The notes under the pieces: model-generated
Databases searched by the model: none
What the model saw: the letters and a program-made list of their open reading frames with translations, nothing else
What the model was told of the DNA's origin: nothing
Assembly (NCBI GenBank): GCA_020635455.1
Contig: JACJZT010000011.1
Span: 1 to 57,544, forward strand
Source of the DNA: Flavobacteriales bacterium
GTDB lineage: Bacteria > Bacteroidota > Bacteroidia > NS11-12g > UBA9320
DNA: 57,544 nt
Direction: 5' to 3'
Position numbers and translations under genes: made by a program
In this document: positions 28,116-37,117 of the stretch, piece after piece
Position numbering within the stretch: the first letter of the stretch is position 1
Layout: every line of letters begins with the position of its first letter

Positions 28116-28622
28116 CTAATGAAGATCAAAAACTCTTGTATGATCCCTGTTTGGACTATTTCCATGACAAAAGACACAAGCTTGACCGTTGCGATCCAGA
28201 TTATACTCGATATCACCATTTGGTTTATATTCAGCCCAAATCCATCCCCTCTCTGAAAATTCACTTGTGGTGTCTTTTTTCATTATTGCATGTAGAGTCA
28301 AATTACCTCCTGAATAAATATCCTTGACCAAAATGGAACCTTGAGGAAATTTAGCACCAACCGGCAAATTCCCGGCACTATCCAAAGCCGAAGAAGCTAA
28401 ATCGTTGAATCTTAATTTAAAGGAACCGTGCGGACTTGGTCCCTTTCCAGCAAGTAGATCTCCGTTTCTGAACATTGAATAATTGCCTGATACCGCTTCC
28501 TGGTACAGAATGAAGTTTTCGTCTTTTAAAGCTTCCTCCTCTTTGTCACATGACTGGAAGAATGTTAAACCAAAACACGCCAAAAAGGGAAAGAAGTAAA
28601 ACTTTTGAAAATTAACCTTCAT
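28116..28622 (-). CDS. Cytochrome P460-like haem lipoprotein
   Basis: The 168-residue protein has a lipoprotein signal (FFQSC, Cys25) and one c-type haem site, CVFCH, with Cys149, Cys152 and His153. The surrounding pattern (FPQGSILVKDIY, then LHAIMKKD, then WIWAEYKPNG) matches the cytochrome P460 family, some members of which oxidise hydroxylamine or act on NO-type substrates. It should be attached to a membrane facing the periplasm. The downstream bacilliredoxin gene suggests a redox or nitrosative stress setting, which is inference. The active-site lysine crosslink of true P460 cannot be assigned. Confidence 0.78.
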   Translation of the reverse strand: MKVNFQKFYFFPFLACFGLTFFQSCDKEEEALKDENFILYQEAVSGNYSMFRNGDLLAGKGPSPHGSFKLRFNDLASSALDSAGNLPVGAKFPQGSILVKDIYSGGNLTLHAIMKKDTTSEFSERGWIWAEYKPNGDIEYNLDRNGQACVFCHGNSPNRDHTRVFDLH

Positions 28623-28690
28623 ACCTTAATGGTCAAATTAAGAAACCCTAAAAACATGTAAATTTACAGAATAACTAAAGGATCTTGACC

Positions 28691-29827
28691 CTAAAAATGT
28701 TCAGGTTTCACTTCTTTTGAAGCAGCCTCACCAATATCATACAGAATGTATCGGTTTTCAGCATTGCTCATTTCAATGATGCTTGCAACTTCCTTGTCGT
28801 TAAAGGTTTTGCCCTTTAGATTCAAATCATTCAAGGTTTTTTTGGTTAAAGGAAAATTATACCTGAGATACTTTATCAATGGTTTTTCACCTATATAATC
28901 CTCGTTCAGGGTTTCCATTTCGCCATCGAGTGACTCGGCAGTAGGCGAGTTTGAAAGCCATTGCAAAACAACCCTGTTCTGCCAACTGGCATCTTGCATA
29001 AGCATATCCGGTACATTTGCTGCCCAGGTAAGCATGGTTGCATCGTCAATTTCGCCAACTTGTTTTGAAAAAACACTGTATCCTGTTCCTACGGAAACGA
29101 TCTCAATTTTATCCTCTCCCATAGGCCAATGGAAAGGGAAACCTTTTAAAGTAGCAACCATTAAGAGGGTTAATGCCGGATTGTTTGCCATGCTAACTCC
29201 ACCATCAACGAAAGCAGCGGTTTGCCCGTCACCCACATCGATCATTTGTGGTGCAAAATAGGTTGGGGCCGCACTACTGGCTCTTACAGCCTGCCAAATT
29301 GGAATGTTCTTATTTTTACCTATAGGCGAGTCAAAGAACTTACCATCCGGATGATTTATCAGTGGCCACACACTGTTGGTATCCGCCCTTTTGGCTACAA
29401 TGCAAAGGCCGGTCTTCAATTCACTTCCTCCAAGAGTATAATCTTTGAACAGATCCTTCAATGAATCTTCAAGAGCCTGATAGCTGTAATTTGCCTTTAA
29501 ATATTTATACGTTTCCCAGGGTTTCCACCAATCCCTTTTTTTCCCGAAGATCTTTCCTCCAAGGACCATGTATTTATCCTTAATTTCATCAACTTCCAAA
29601 CCTATTGCCAGGGACGCAGCAATTATTGAACCTGTAGAAGTTCCTCCAATAAGGTCGAAGTAATCACATAAAAGCAAATTTGGATCCTTTTCCTTTTCTC
29701 TCAGAATGGTTTCAATTTTTTTAAGATACCCAAGGGTTAATGCTCCTCTTATTCCGCCACCATCAAGTGACAAGATTCTTTTTGGCCCTGATTTAGGATC
29801 TAAATGTTGTTTTAGTGTTTTTTTCAT
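28691..29827 (-). CDS. Patatin-like phospholipase
   Basis: The 378-residue protein has the complete patatin catalytic set: an oxyanion loop DGGGIRG at residues 22-28, nucleophile Ser64 in GTSTG and catalytic Asp208 in VDGGVSMANNPA. It has no signal peptide and is expected to be a cytosolic or membrane-associated lipid acyl hydrolase. Its neighbours include no cyclic-nucleotide synthase, so it is not taken as a CBASS effector. An alternative role is ordinary lipid turnover. Confidence 0.9.
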   Translation of the reverse strand: MKKTLKQHLDPKSGPKRILSLDGGGIRGALTLGYLKKIETILREKEKDPNLLLCDYFDLIGGTSTGSIIAASLAIGLEVDEIKDKYMVLGGKIFGKKRDWWKPWETYKYLKANYSYQALEDSLKDLFKDYTLGGSELKTGLCIVAKRADTNSVWPLINHPDGKFFDSPIGKNKNIPIWQAVRASSAAPTYFAPQMIDVGDGQTAAFVDGGVSMANNPALTLLMVATLKGFPFHWPMGEDKIEIVSVGTGYSVFSKQVGEIDDATMLTWAANVPDMLMQDASWQNRVVLQWLSNSPTAESLDGEMETLNEDYIGEKPLIKYLRYNFPLTKKTLNDLNLKGKTFNDKEVASIIEMSNAENRYILYDIGEAASKEVKPEHF

Positions 29828-30052
29828 TTTTTTATTTCATAATTAAAAGGTTAAACCATTTTCATCTTCAAGGATATAAAATAAATTGCTATAAATCCAG
29901 TTCAGGGACAGTCTCTTTGAAATATTTTTCGGGAGTTATATATATTGAAACAGATAATCTTATTCTTAATTTCATCTTATTTGTAAAGAAATGATAATTT
30001 GCAAAGGATTATTTCAGAGAAAAAATTGTGCCATAAAATATTTTAATATCGT

Positions 30053-31873
30053 ATGAGAGAGTCAGAATTTGTTGATCAAAACAAACAATATTGGGAACAT
30101 TATGAAAAACTTCTCAAGACCGGTTCAAAAGAACCCGATGAACTTAATGATCTCTTTATACAGGTAACCGACGATCTTTCTTATGCAAGAACCTATTATC
30201 CAAACCGAACGGTAAGGGTATATCTCAACAATTTAGCTCAAACCACTTTTCAAAAAATTTATGGCAGAAAAAAGAATAAAATTTCATCCATACTTAAATT
30301 TTACGGATCCGAAATACCACTGATTATTTTCAAGTCGTCAAAAGAGCTCTTTATCTGTCTTTTTATTTTTGCTCTTTGCTTTTGTTCAGGCGTGTACAGC
30401 AGTCGCAACAACCCCGATTTTGCCAATAAAATACTGGGATCGAACTACGTAGAAATGACAAAATCTAACATTTCCGAAGGCAAGCCAATGAAAGTTTACT
30501 CACAGGGAAATTCATTTCAATCGTTCTTTCTTATACTTTACAACAATTTACGTGTGGACGTTTTGACTTTTTGCACAGGCCTGTTTTTGGCAATTGGCAG
30601 TTTGTTTGTATTGGGATATAATGGTATAATGGTAGGTGTTTTCCAATACTTGTTTTTTGCCACAGGCTATCTGTCGGTTAGCATCCTTACCATATGGCTA
30701 CACGGGACCATTGAAATTTTTACCATGGTATTGTCTGCCACAGCCGGACTTGTATTTGGCCGCGGTTTGCTCTTCCCCGCTACTTTCACACGATTTCAGG
30801 CGTTCCGGATCTCGGCATCCAAGGGTATAAAAATTATGCTTGCCGTTTTACCCCTGACCATCTTTGCAGCAGCAATAGAGGCTTTTATAACTGGTCAGGA
30901 AGAGATACCTTCCTGGGTCAAACTAATATTTATACTAATAAATGTGCTCTTCATATTGGTTTACTTTTTTTTCATTCCTTTCAGAAGACATTTCAGGACC
31001 AAAACAAGGGTTGAATCTTTCAGGCCTATTAAAATCAATAAACGCTCTTTGGACAATCAATCCATAAAAAACATTGGCGAAATAATTTCAGATTCTTTGT
31101 ATTTATGGAAACAAAATTTGAGAAAAGTAGTCGTATTGGCCCTGATCAGCTCAGTTTCCATTCTTTTGCTTGCCTTTTTACTTGAAAACAAAACCTTTGA
31201 CTATGAAATATATTCAACCAACTTTGTCTTGATCGATCTGTTGGGGATCGTAAAATCCGGACACTGGTTTTCAGCCGACATGCACGATAGCTGGCTGTTG
31301 ATCGCAGGTCTATGCTTGATGGTATACTACTTTAGTTTTATGTATGCCTTAAAAAGATTTTACGAGCCCGTTGAATTTAGAAAGATAAAACTCCTAAATG
31401 GTGTAGCTTCTTTTGGTCTCTCGGCAATAATGTATATCTTATTCTTTCAGATTGGAGGATGGCTTGGTTTTTTCGTTTTCTTATTGTTGATACATCCTAT
31501 TGTTGTGGTTTTAAACCTGATCTTTCTCAAAGAAGGAAATTTAAATTTCTCAAAAGGAATTGCTGCCTTTTTCAGTGATGTTTTTTATTCGGTAGTGCTT
31601 AACCTGATCTTATTGCTTCTGGTATTTGTATTTTACCTAATTATCAATTCCACTCTTACCAATTTCATTATTGAAGCACTTATGAATGCATTGTATATGA
31701 GTGATCCGGTATACATTGAATTAAAGAACGCTTTTATACAAATGATTGCCTTGTTCGTGATCTTCGTTTCCATTCCTTTGTTTGTATACGGAAATGTGAT
31801 CCATTTTTTTAGTGCATACGAAAAGTACACAGCGTTCAACCTGAGAAAAAGTATGGAAAAAGTATGGTTATAA
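30053..31873 (+). CDS. SpoIIM-domain multi-pass membrane protein
   Basis: The 606-residue protein begins with a cytoplasmic stretch of about 90 residues, including TDDLSYARTYYPNRTVRVYLN. A set of helices containing GYNGIMVGVF and HGTIEIFTMVLSATAGLVFGRGLLFP follows, characteristic of the stage II sporulation protein M family. The second half (about 345-606) is a separate block of six or more membrane helices. The name is historical: this is no sporulating organism. In Bacteroidota such genes sit with DUF4129, DUF4350, MoxR and DUF58 genes, suggesting a cell-envelope role. It overlaps the next gene by ten bases. Confidence 0.85.
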   Translation: MRESEFVDQNKQYWEHYEKLLKTGSKEPDELNDLFIQVTDDLSYARTYYPNRTVRVYLNNLAQTTFQKIYGRKKNKISSILKFYGSEIPLIIFKSSKELFICLFIFALCFCSGVYSSRNNPDFANKILGSNYVEMTKSNISEGKPMKVYSQGNSFQSFFLILYNNLRVDVLTFCTGLFLAIGSLFVLGYNGIMVGVFQYLFFATGYLSVSILTIWLHGTIEIFTMVLSATAGLVFGRGLLFPATFTRFQAFRISASKGIKIMLAVLPLTIFAAAIEAFITGQEEIPSWVKLIFILINVLFILVYFFFIPFRRHFRTKTRVESFRPIKINKRSLDNQSIKNIGEIISDSLYLWKQNLRKVVVLALISSVSILLLAFLLENKTFDYEIYSTNFVLIDLLGIVKSGHWFSADMHDSWLLIAGLCLMVYYFSFMYALKRFYEPVEFRKIKLLNGVASFGLSAIMYILFFQIGGWLGFFVFLLLIHPIVVVLNLIFLKEGNLNFSKGIAAFFSDVFYSVVLNLILLLLVFVFYLIINSTLTNFIIEALMNALYMSDPVYIELKNAFIQMIALFVIFVSIPLFVYGNVIHFFSAYEKYTAFNLRKSMEKVWL

Positions 31874-32556
31874 TTCTGAGGATATTATTGTTAACGGCTT
31901 TTCTTCTGTTGAATGAGACTCTTGTTTCCAGTACGTTAAACAAGGAAAGTACCCCTTTGTTGTTTGTGCTTAAACCGGAGAAAAAAACCTGGGAAAAATT
32001 AAAAGAACAATACAAGTTCGACCAAACACCCTTAGAAAACGAGACAGGATCAGTAACACAAAAAGCTAAAGAACCAGAGAATCAGAAACCCATACGATTT
32101 GCCGAGGTTTTGGTTTTCATTTTAATATTTCTCACCCTTCTATCGGTGATCGCGATATTACTGAAAAGAAAAAATCAACCGCCAATTGCACAAAAACCTT
32201 ACGAACCGGTTGACATTAGTGAAAACCCTGAGAACATAGATATTGATTTCAGCAGGTTCATTCAGGAAGCACTGGATGCAAAAAACTATAAAATGGCCAT
32301 TCGCATTACTTACCTGAATTTATTAAAAATGTTACAGGAGTATAAGATCCTGAAATGGCATAAACATTTTACAAATCAAAATTACATAGAACAACTAAAG
32401 GGAACAGTTATTCAGAATGATTTTGAGCAATTCACCAGAATCTATGAAAGTAGTTGGTATGGCAATTATTCGGTGAATGAAAACAAGTATCTGATTGCCA
32501 AACAGATGTATACAGAAACCGGAGAACAGTTAAATCAGCTTTTTGAAAAAGAATGA
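31864..32556 (+). CDS. DUF4129-like membrane protein
   Basis: The 230-residue protein has an N-terminal signal or anchor, a second helix at about residues 78-100 (VLVFILIFLTLLSVIAILL) and a cytoplasmic domain ending in YESSWYGNYSVNENKY. The NYKMAIRITYLNLLKML and wYG patterns match DUF4129. Its ATG overlaps the end of the SpoIIM-type gene by ten bases, and its last codon overlaps the DUF4350 gene by four, so translation is probably coupled. The role is inferred from neighbours only. Confidence 0.78.
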   Translation: MVIILRILLLTAFLLLNETLVSSTLNKESTPLLFVLKPEKKTWEKLKEQYKFDQTPLENETGSVTQKAKEPENQKPIRFAEVLVFILIFLTLLSVIAILLKRKNQPPIAQKPYEPVDISENPENIDIDFSRFIQEALDAKNYKMAIRITYLNLLKMLQEYKILKWHKHFTNQNYIEQLKGTVIQNDFEQFTRIYESSWYGNYSVNENKYLIAKQMYTETGEQLNQLFEKE

Positions 32557-33878
32557 AAAACAATCTATTGGTATGGTTGGCTTTTATTATCGTAATAGCG
32601 GTAGTTGCAAATTATGTTTATACGATCAAATCTGTTGAAAACAAAAGCTGGGAGCCGCATTTTAATCACGCAAGTAAATCGCCTTATGGTACTTCTTTAT
32701 TGTATAATCTACTCGAAAAACCGGCAGGCAAAAAAGGGCTGATAACCATAAATTCTCACCTGTCTAAAAACACCGAATTTAGTCAATACAACGACAGTCA
32801 GAGCCTCTACTTTTTCTGCGGACCTTACTTTTTCCCTGACCAACAAACCATCTCTCTGCTGATCAATTTTATTAAAAAAGGGAATGATGTACTGATTGCT
32901 TCCGAATCTTTTTCAAGCTATTTTCTCGATAGTTTACTGGGGGAAAATGACATGTATCAATGGCATGAACTTATAGACGAATTACCCGGGAAACAGGTGA
33001 TAAGATACAATATCCGGCTTAAAGATGAAGGGAGCTCAAACTCCACCGAGATGTATTTTCGGAAAAGGAATAAACTCATTAATCACAGGGTACATTATTT
33101 CCCAAAAATATTCACACCCGTAAATATGGATGAGAACTCTTTACTTTCAATTGAAAGTTGCGGCCTTATCCGGTTTGAAGAAAATTCAGAGGAAGATAAC
33201 TATCTAAGGATCAATACCGGAAAAGGAAGCTTGTATTTATACAGCACTCCGATCGTGTTTACAAACTATCATCTTAAAAGAAAAGATGTTTTTATGTATA
33301 CAAGTCAATTGTTTGAAGACCTGAATAAAGAAAAGATTTGGTGGCAGGTTCATGAAAGACTTTACGATGTGTTGCCTGAAAATGAAACCGGGCAAATGGA
33401 CCAAGTCCCCGGAAATCCATTCTCAGAGATCCTTGCCGTAAGAGGATTTCGTTATGCTTGGTACACACTTCTGGCCGGTATAATTCTTTTTTGTTTGGTT
33501 TCTCTGCAACGGCGGCAAAGGGTCATCGGGATGAGAGAACTTAAGGAAAACACATCCCTTCAATTTGCCGAAACCATCTCCAAATTATATCTTGGTGAAA
33601 ACAACCACAAAAATATGGCCCTGCTGAAATACAGGTATTTCTACAGTTTTATCCGACAAAAATATCACATAAATTTATACCTTCAGGATAGGGAAGGATT
33701 AATGCGACTTAGTAAACTATTAAAAACGGAACCCGTAAACTTAGAATGGATCTTGCAGAATTATAAGAAAATTCAGGCATTGCCTTATATTACCTACGAA
33801 GAACTAAGCGAAACAAATGCAGCAATAAACCACCTTTATTTTCTTTCAGGCGTGAAAAACAGAGCCCTAACTCAATAA
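32553..33878 (+). CDS. DUF4350 domain-containing membrane protein
   Basis: The 441-residue protein has an N-terminal membrane helix, then a periplasmic DUF4350 domain opening with SKSPYGTSLLYNLL and including GPYFFPDQQTISLLINFIKKGNDVLIAS. A second membrane helix (WYTLLAGIILFCLVSL) lies near residue 310, and a cytoplasmic tail ends the protein. The start ATG lies inside the ATGA overlap with the upstream gene. The MoxR ATPase and DUF58 genes that commonly follow are absent. Instead a convergent receiver gene overlaps its 3' end by 12 bases. Confidence 0.82.
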   Translation: MKNNLLVWLAFIIVIAVVANYVYTIKSVENKSWEPHFNHASKSPYGTSLLYNLLEKPAGKKGLITINSHLSKNTEFSQYNDSQSLYFFCGPYFFPDQQTISLLINFIKKGNDVLIASESFSSYFLDSLLGENDMYQWHELIDELPGKQVIRYNIRLKDEGSSNSTEMYFRKRNKLINHRVHYFPKIFTPVNMDENSLLSIESCGLIRFEENSEEDNYLRINTGKGSLYLYSTPIVFTNYHLKRKDVFMYTSQLFEDLNKEKIWWQVHERLYDVLPENETGQMDQVPGNPFSEILAVRGFRYAWYTLLAGIILFCLVSLQRRQRVIGMRELKENTSLQFAETISKLYLGENNHKNMALLKYRYFYSFIRQKYHINLYLQDREGLMRLSKLLKTEPVNLEWILQNYKKIQALPYITYEELSETNAAINHLYFLSGVKNRALTQ

Positions 33879-34331
33879 TTTCTGCCTCAGATAAAACTCA
33901 AGCTGCTCGTTGGTCAACATAAGTTTTTTGGTAAGATCTTCCTTGGCTTTAATGGATTTATAAAGGCTGTATGCCTCTTTAATTACTTCCCGAAGCTCAT
34001 TATCATCCCATGGTTTTTGTATGTATTTGTAAATTTTACCATTATTGACCGCATCCGTTACTGCATCCAGGTCAGAATAACCGGTAAGCAATATTCGAAT
34101 CTGATCGGGATTGATCTTCACCGCCTCTTTTAAAAGTTCAGAACCTGTGGTTACCGGCATTCTCTGATCGGTTATTAAAACATGTATTTCATTATTGGCA
34201 AGAATATCTTTTGCAACTGCAGCCGATTCAGCAATGTATACTTTAAAATCCCTTCTGAAAGATGCTTTGAATGCATTTAAATTATGCTCTTCATCGTCAA
34301 CGTATAGTACATGTACCTTTTCCTCTTCCAT
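33867..34331 (-). CDS. Response regulator receiver with coiled tail
   Basis: The 154-residue protein is a receiver domain with acidic pocket VDDEE, phospho-acceptor Asp55 in LITDQRMP and Lys106 in YIQKPW, followed by about 45 residues of helix with no DNA-binding domain. The ITDQRMP, LLTGYSD and Y.QKPW pattern is that of receivers fused to HD-GYP or kinase outputs. It is closely similar to the receiver at the start of the protein at 39967-41052. It faces away from the ThiF-nitroreductase gene and is probably a partner of the kinases in that cluster. Confidence 0.9.
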   Translation of the reverse strand: MEEEKVHVLYVDDEEHNLNAFKASFRRDFKVYIAESAAVAKDILANNEIHVLITDQRMPVTTGSELLKEAVKINPDQIRILLTGYSDLDAVTDAVNNGKIYKYIQKPWDDNELREVIKEAYSLYKSIKAKEDLTKKLMLTNEQLEFYLRQKLLS

Positions 34332-34694
34332 ACATGCAGCTATTGTTTAAACAAACAAAGACTTAGAACTCCTGAATACAAAATTTTGTACATCAATTAT
34401 CGGATCAGGTTTAATTAAAACGCTAAGTTAAAATCTTTTTCAAAACAAACAAAAGCTTTTGCATGATTTAAATCACTGAATTATACTATATTAGACATGG
34501 TTTTTTGCAAATGAAACATTTTGCTTTGTCTGAAGGTTTAAGTTATTTCCACGCTTCATGGAACTTTACATATAATTTTAGAAGACAAAGATGAGTAAGG
34601 GCGTTAAAAATTAATTAAAATTGTGACTTGAATTTGGTAATTGCTTCCTTAGTATACATGGCCAGATATTATATAATTTAGATAAGAGAATTCT
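34332..34694. other. Divergent intergenic region between receiver gene and Rv1355c-family gene
   Basis: This 363-base region is very AT-rich and holds no credible ORF, RNA gene or perfect TAnnTTTG promoter in either direction. It contains a perfect 14-base palindrome (34377-34390) near the start of the receiver gene. It presumably carries the promoters for both directions. Confidence 0.5.
34377..34390. promoter_or_regulatory. Perfect palindrome, candidate operator
   Basis: TACAAAATTTTGTA lies 46 bases upstream of the receiver start codon in the divergent control region of the signalling cluster. Confidence 0.3.
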
Positions 34695-36950
34695 GTGTTT
34701 GACACATTAACCTACCGGCCGGTTCATTACAACCTTCGTTCAGGATCCGATCTGATCCCTTATAAAGAGCTTATTTCCAGGCCGGGTATTCAGGTCTCGA
34801 ACCATATCTTACCCACTCTTGAAGAATTGGTAAAAACGAGACATCCAAATATAAAATTCGACTCAAAAAAGCTTCAGGAATACGTTGAAAAAGAGCTAAA
34901 TGGTTTAACCTTAGATGAATACGGGACCTGGGTTTATTATCCATGGTCGAACAGATTGATCCATTTGCCGGATGAAGAAGCTTTCATCTTTTTAAGGACC
35001 AGCAGAAATCTTTATAAAATCACGCCAGAAGAACAAAAAATATTAAGAAACAAAGTTATTGGAGTGATCGGTTTATCTGTTGGTCAGTCGGTTGCAACGA
35101 CTTTGGTCATAGAAAGAATATGTGGTGAAATACGACTTGCGGATTTTGATGTACTTGAGCTTACAAACCTGAATAGAATACGCACAGGATTGCACAACCT
35201 TGGACTTAATAAAGCAATATTGGCAGCAAGGGAAATTGCGGAGATCGATCCATTTATTAAAGTTAAATGTTTCACCAAAGGTGTTACAGAAGAAAACCTG
35301 GATGCTTTTTTAACTGAGGGTGGTAAACTCGATCTTTTAATTGAAGAATCCGATGGAATTGACATAAAGGTCTTGAGTCGGATTCGGGCGAAAAGCTTAA
35401 GAATTCCGGTTTTGATGGAAGCCAGCGATAAATGTATGGTAGATGTGGAACGATATGATCTCAATCCTGATCTTGGATTGCTTCACGGAATTTTGGGAAA
35501 TCTTGAAATGGATACGCTTCGTTCATTGACAACCAATGAGCAAAAGATCCCATATATGCTTGATATAGCCGGGATAGATACGGCTTCTCAACGTATTAAG
35601 GCCAGCATGCTTGAAATAGAGCAAACCATAAATACATGGCCCCAACTTGCAAGTGCAGTAGCAATGGGCGGTGGAATTACGGCTGATGTAAGCAGAAGGA
35701 TCTTGTTAAATCAGTATACGGAATCGGGAAGATATCACATTGATATTGAAGAATTGATCGGGAACAAAGGTTCATTGAAAAATACGGAGGAAAAAACCGA
35801 GGAATATCCATTTACGGATGTTATGGGTATCCTGAGCCATTTGCAATTATTGGAAATTCCATCCATCGACAAGCCTTCGGAATCCGAACTGAAATCAATG
35901 GTGTCAGATGCAATACTGGCACCTTCCGGTGGTAATTATCAACCCTGGGCCTGGGTACACAAAGCCGGATACATTTATTTATTTAATGCCATAGATGCAA
36001 ATGAAGTGTTTTTAGGCTTTGGCAACATCGCATCCTATGTTGCCTTAGGGGCCTCACTCGAAAATCTGATCATCAGTGCCGGGAAATTTAATTATCAAAC
36101 CCTTGTAGAATACTTTCCCGACCCTAACAACACAGACCTGATAGCTAGAATAGCCTTTAAAAGAGGTTTTAATCCCTCCCTGAACTTTGATAAATTATCG
36201 AAAGGTTTAAGGATGCGCCATACCAATCGAAATCTTGGGCCAAGAAAGGAAATTGATGCTTCGAAATACGATGAATTGATTGCTTTGGCAAAGGATCTTG
36301 ACGGTGCCAAACTCGAGTTCATTACTGACCCGGATAAACTGAATGAAGCCGGAGACCTGTTGGGAGAGCTTGAAAAAATCAGGATGCTCGAAAAAAACGG
36401 CCATCGTGATTTCAGAGAAGAGATCAGATGGACCGAAGAAGAAAATCTTCAGAAAAAAGACGGGCTTGATATAAAAACTTTTGATTTCAGCCAAACTGAA
36501 CTTGCCGGTTTAAAAATTGCCAGACAGACTGAAGTTATGGATCTCTTACGAAAGTGGAATGGTGGAAATGCCTTTAGAAAAATTGTAAAAAAATCCATTG
36601 ATTCTGCAAGCGCCATAGGCATTCTCTCTGTTAAAGGACAATCCGGGGAAGATTTTGTGAAAGGTGGGCAAATTCTCGAGAAAATCTGGATCATGGCAAA
36701 TACCATGGGAATTGCTTTCCAACCCATGTCATCCTCTCTTTTTATATACTACCGCCTCCTACATGGAAGAGGGATTGGAATTAGTGAAGATGGTCAGGCA
36801 AGACTTAAAGAACTAATACCCTTATATCAGAATATTTTAAATGTGGATCTGACGCGAGGCAATATACTTATTTTCAGACTTGCCCTGGCAAGGGAACCGG
36901 AAGTAAGATCCCTCAGGCGTCCTATTGAAAGCTGTTATTTTTCGGTTTAG
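34695..36950 (+). CDS. Rv1355c family protein: ThiF/E1-like domain fused to a nitroreductase
   Basis: The 751-residue protein starts at GTG 34695, the only upstream start after an in-frame stop. Residues about 115-345 are a ThiF/E1-like adenylation domain with VIGVIGLSVGQS, DFDVLELTNLNR and LDLLIEESDG. The usual GxGxxG is GLSVG. Residues about 395-745 are an FMN nitroreductase-like domain (APSGGNYQPWAW, RMRHTNRNLG). No ubiquitin-like or carrier protein is adjacent. The pairing of adenylation and flavin oxidoreductase domains suggests cyclisation or oxidation of a small molecule or peptide. Function is unproven. Confidence 0.86.
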   Translation: MFDTLTYRPVHYNLRSGSDLIPYKELISRPGIQVSNHILPTLEELVKTRHPNIKFDSKKLQEYVEKELNGLTLDEYGTWVYYPWSNRLIHLPDEEAFIFLRTSRNLYKITPEEQKILRNKVIGVIGLSVGQSVATTLVIERICGEIRLADFDVLELTNLNRIRTGLHNLGLNKAILAAREIAEIDPFIKVKCFTKGVTEENLDAFLTEGGKLDLLIEESDGIDIKVLSRIRAKSLRIPVLMEASDKCMVDVERYDLNPDLGLLHGILGNLEMDTLRSLTTNEQKIPYMLDIAGIDTASQRIKASMLEIEQTINTWPQLASAVAMGGGITADVSRRILLNQYTESGRYHIDIEELIGNKGSLKNTEEKTEEYPFTDVMGILSHLQLLEIPSIDKPSESELKSMVSDAILAPSGGNYQPWAWVHKAGYIYLFNAIDANEVFLGFGNIASYVALGASLENLIISAGKFNYQTLVEYFPDPNNTDLIARIAFKRGFNPSLNFDKLSKGLRMRHTNRNLGPRKEIDASKYDELIALAKDLDGAKLEFITDPDKLNEAGDLLGELEKIRMLEKNGHRDFREEIRWTEEENLQKKDGLDIKTFDFSQTELAGLKIARQTEVMDLLRKWNGGNAFRKIVKKSIDSASAIGILSVKGQSGEDFVKGGQILEKIWIMANTMGIAFQPMSSSLFIYYRLLHGRGIGISEDGQARLKELIPLYQNILNVDLTRGNILIFRLALAREPEVRSLRRPIESCYFSV

Positions 36951-36958
36951 CCGAAAAA
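36938..36958 (+). terminator. Hairpin spanning the stop codon of the Rv1355c-family gene
   Basis: An eight-pair stem (36938-36945 with 36951-36958) has the stop codon TAG in its five-base loop. No T tract follows, so it may be a processing or attenuation hairpin rather than a terminator. Confidence 0.3.
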
Positions 36959-37035
36959 ACCAGACCAAACGCCCGGATTTAGAATCCACAAATTAACTTC
37001 TTAACTTTAATTTCAGGAAATTTATAAAATGGATT

Positions 37036-37043
37036 TAAATTTG
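37036..37043 (+). promoter_or_regulatory. Candidate -7 box upstream of the GNAT-like gene
   Basis: TAAATTTG matches TAnnTTTG exactly. A partial -33 element (TTTC at 37011-37014) lies 21 bases upstream. It would give the GNAT-like gene and kinase genes their own promoter. Confidence 0.3.
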
Positions 37044-37117
37044 TTAAATATCGGCATTTATTAAAAAAGGTTAGTTAATATTGAATTATAATAGTTACCG
37101 GCTAAACCCGTTTTTGA

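Noticed and set aside
28067..28327. 86-residue plus-strand ORF
   Set aside because: It is antisense to the P460-like gene and the bacilliredoxin start, with no signal or motif.
28691..29827. Patatin phospholipase as a CBASS effector
   Set aside because: No cyclic-nucleotide synthase or CBASS accessory gene is nearby; the protein fits an ordinary patatin.
30053..31873. SpoIIM domain as evidence of sporulation
   Set aside because: The family name is historical; the domain is widespread in non-sporulating Bacteroidota.
34695..36950. ThiF domain as part of a bacterial ubiquitin-like or CBASS Cap2 system
   Set aside because: No E2, ubiquitin-like or JAB peptidase gene adjoins, and the domain is fused to a nitroreductase.
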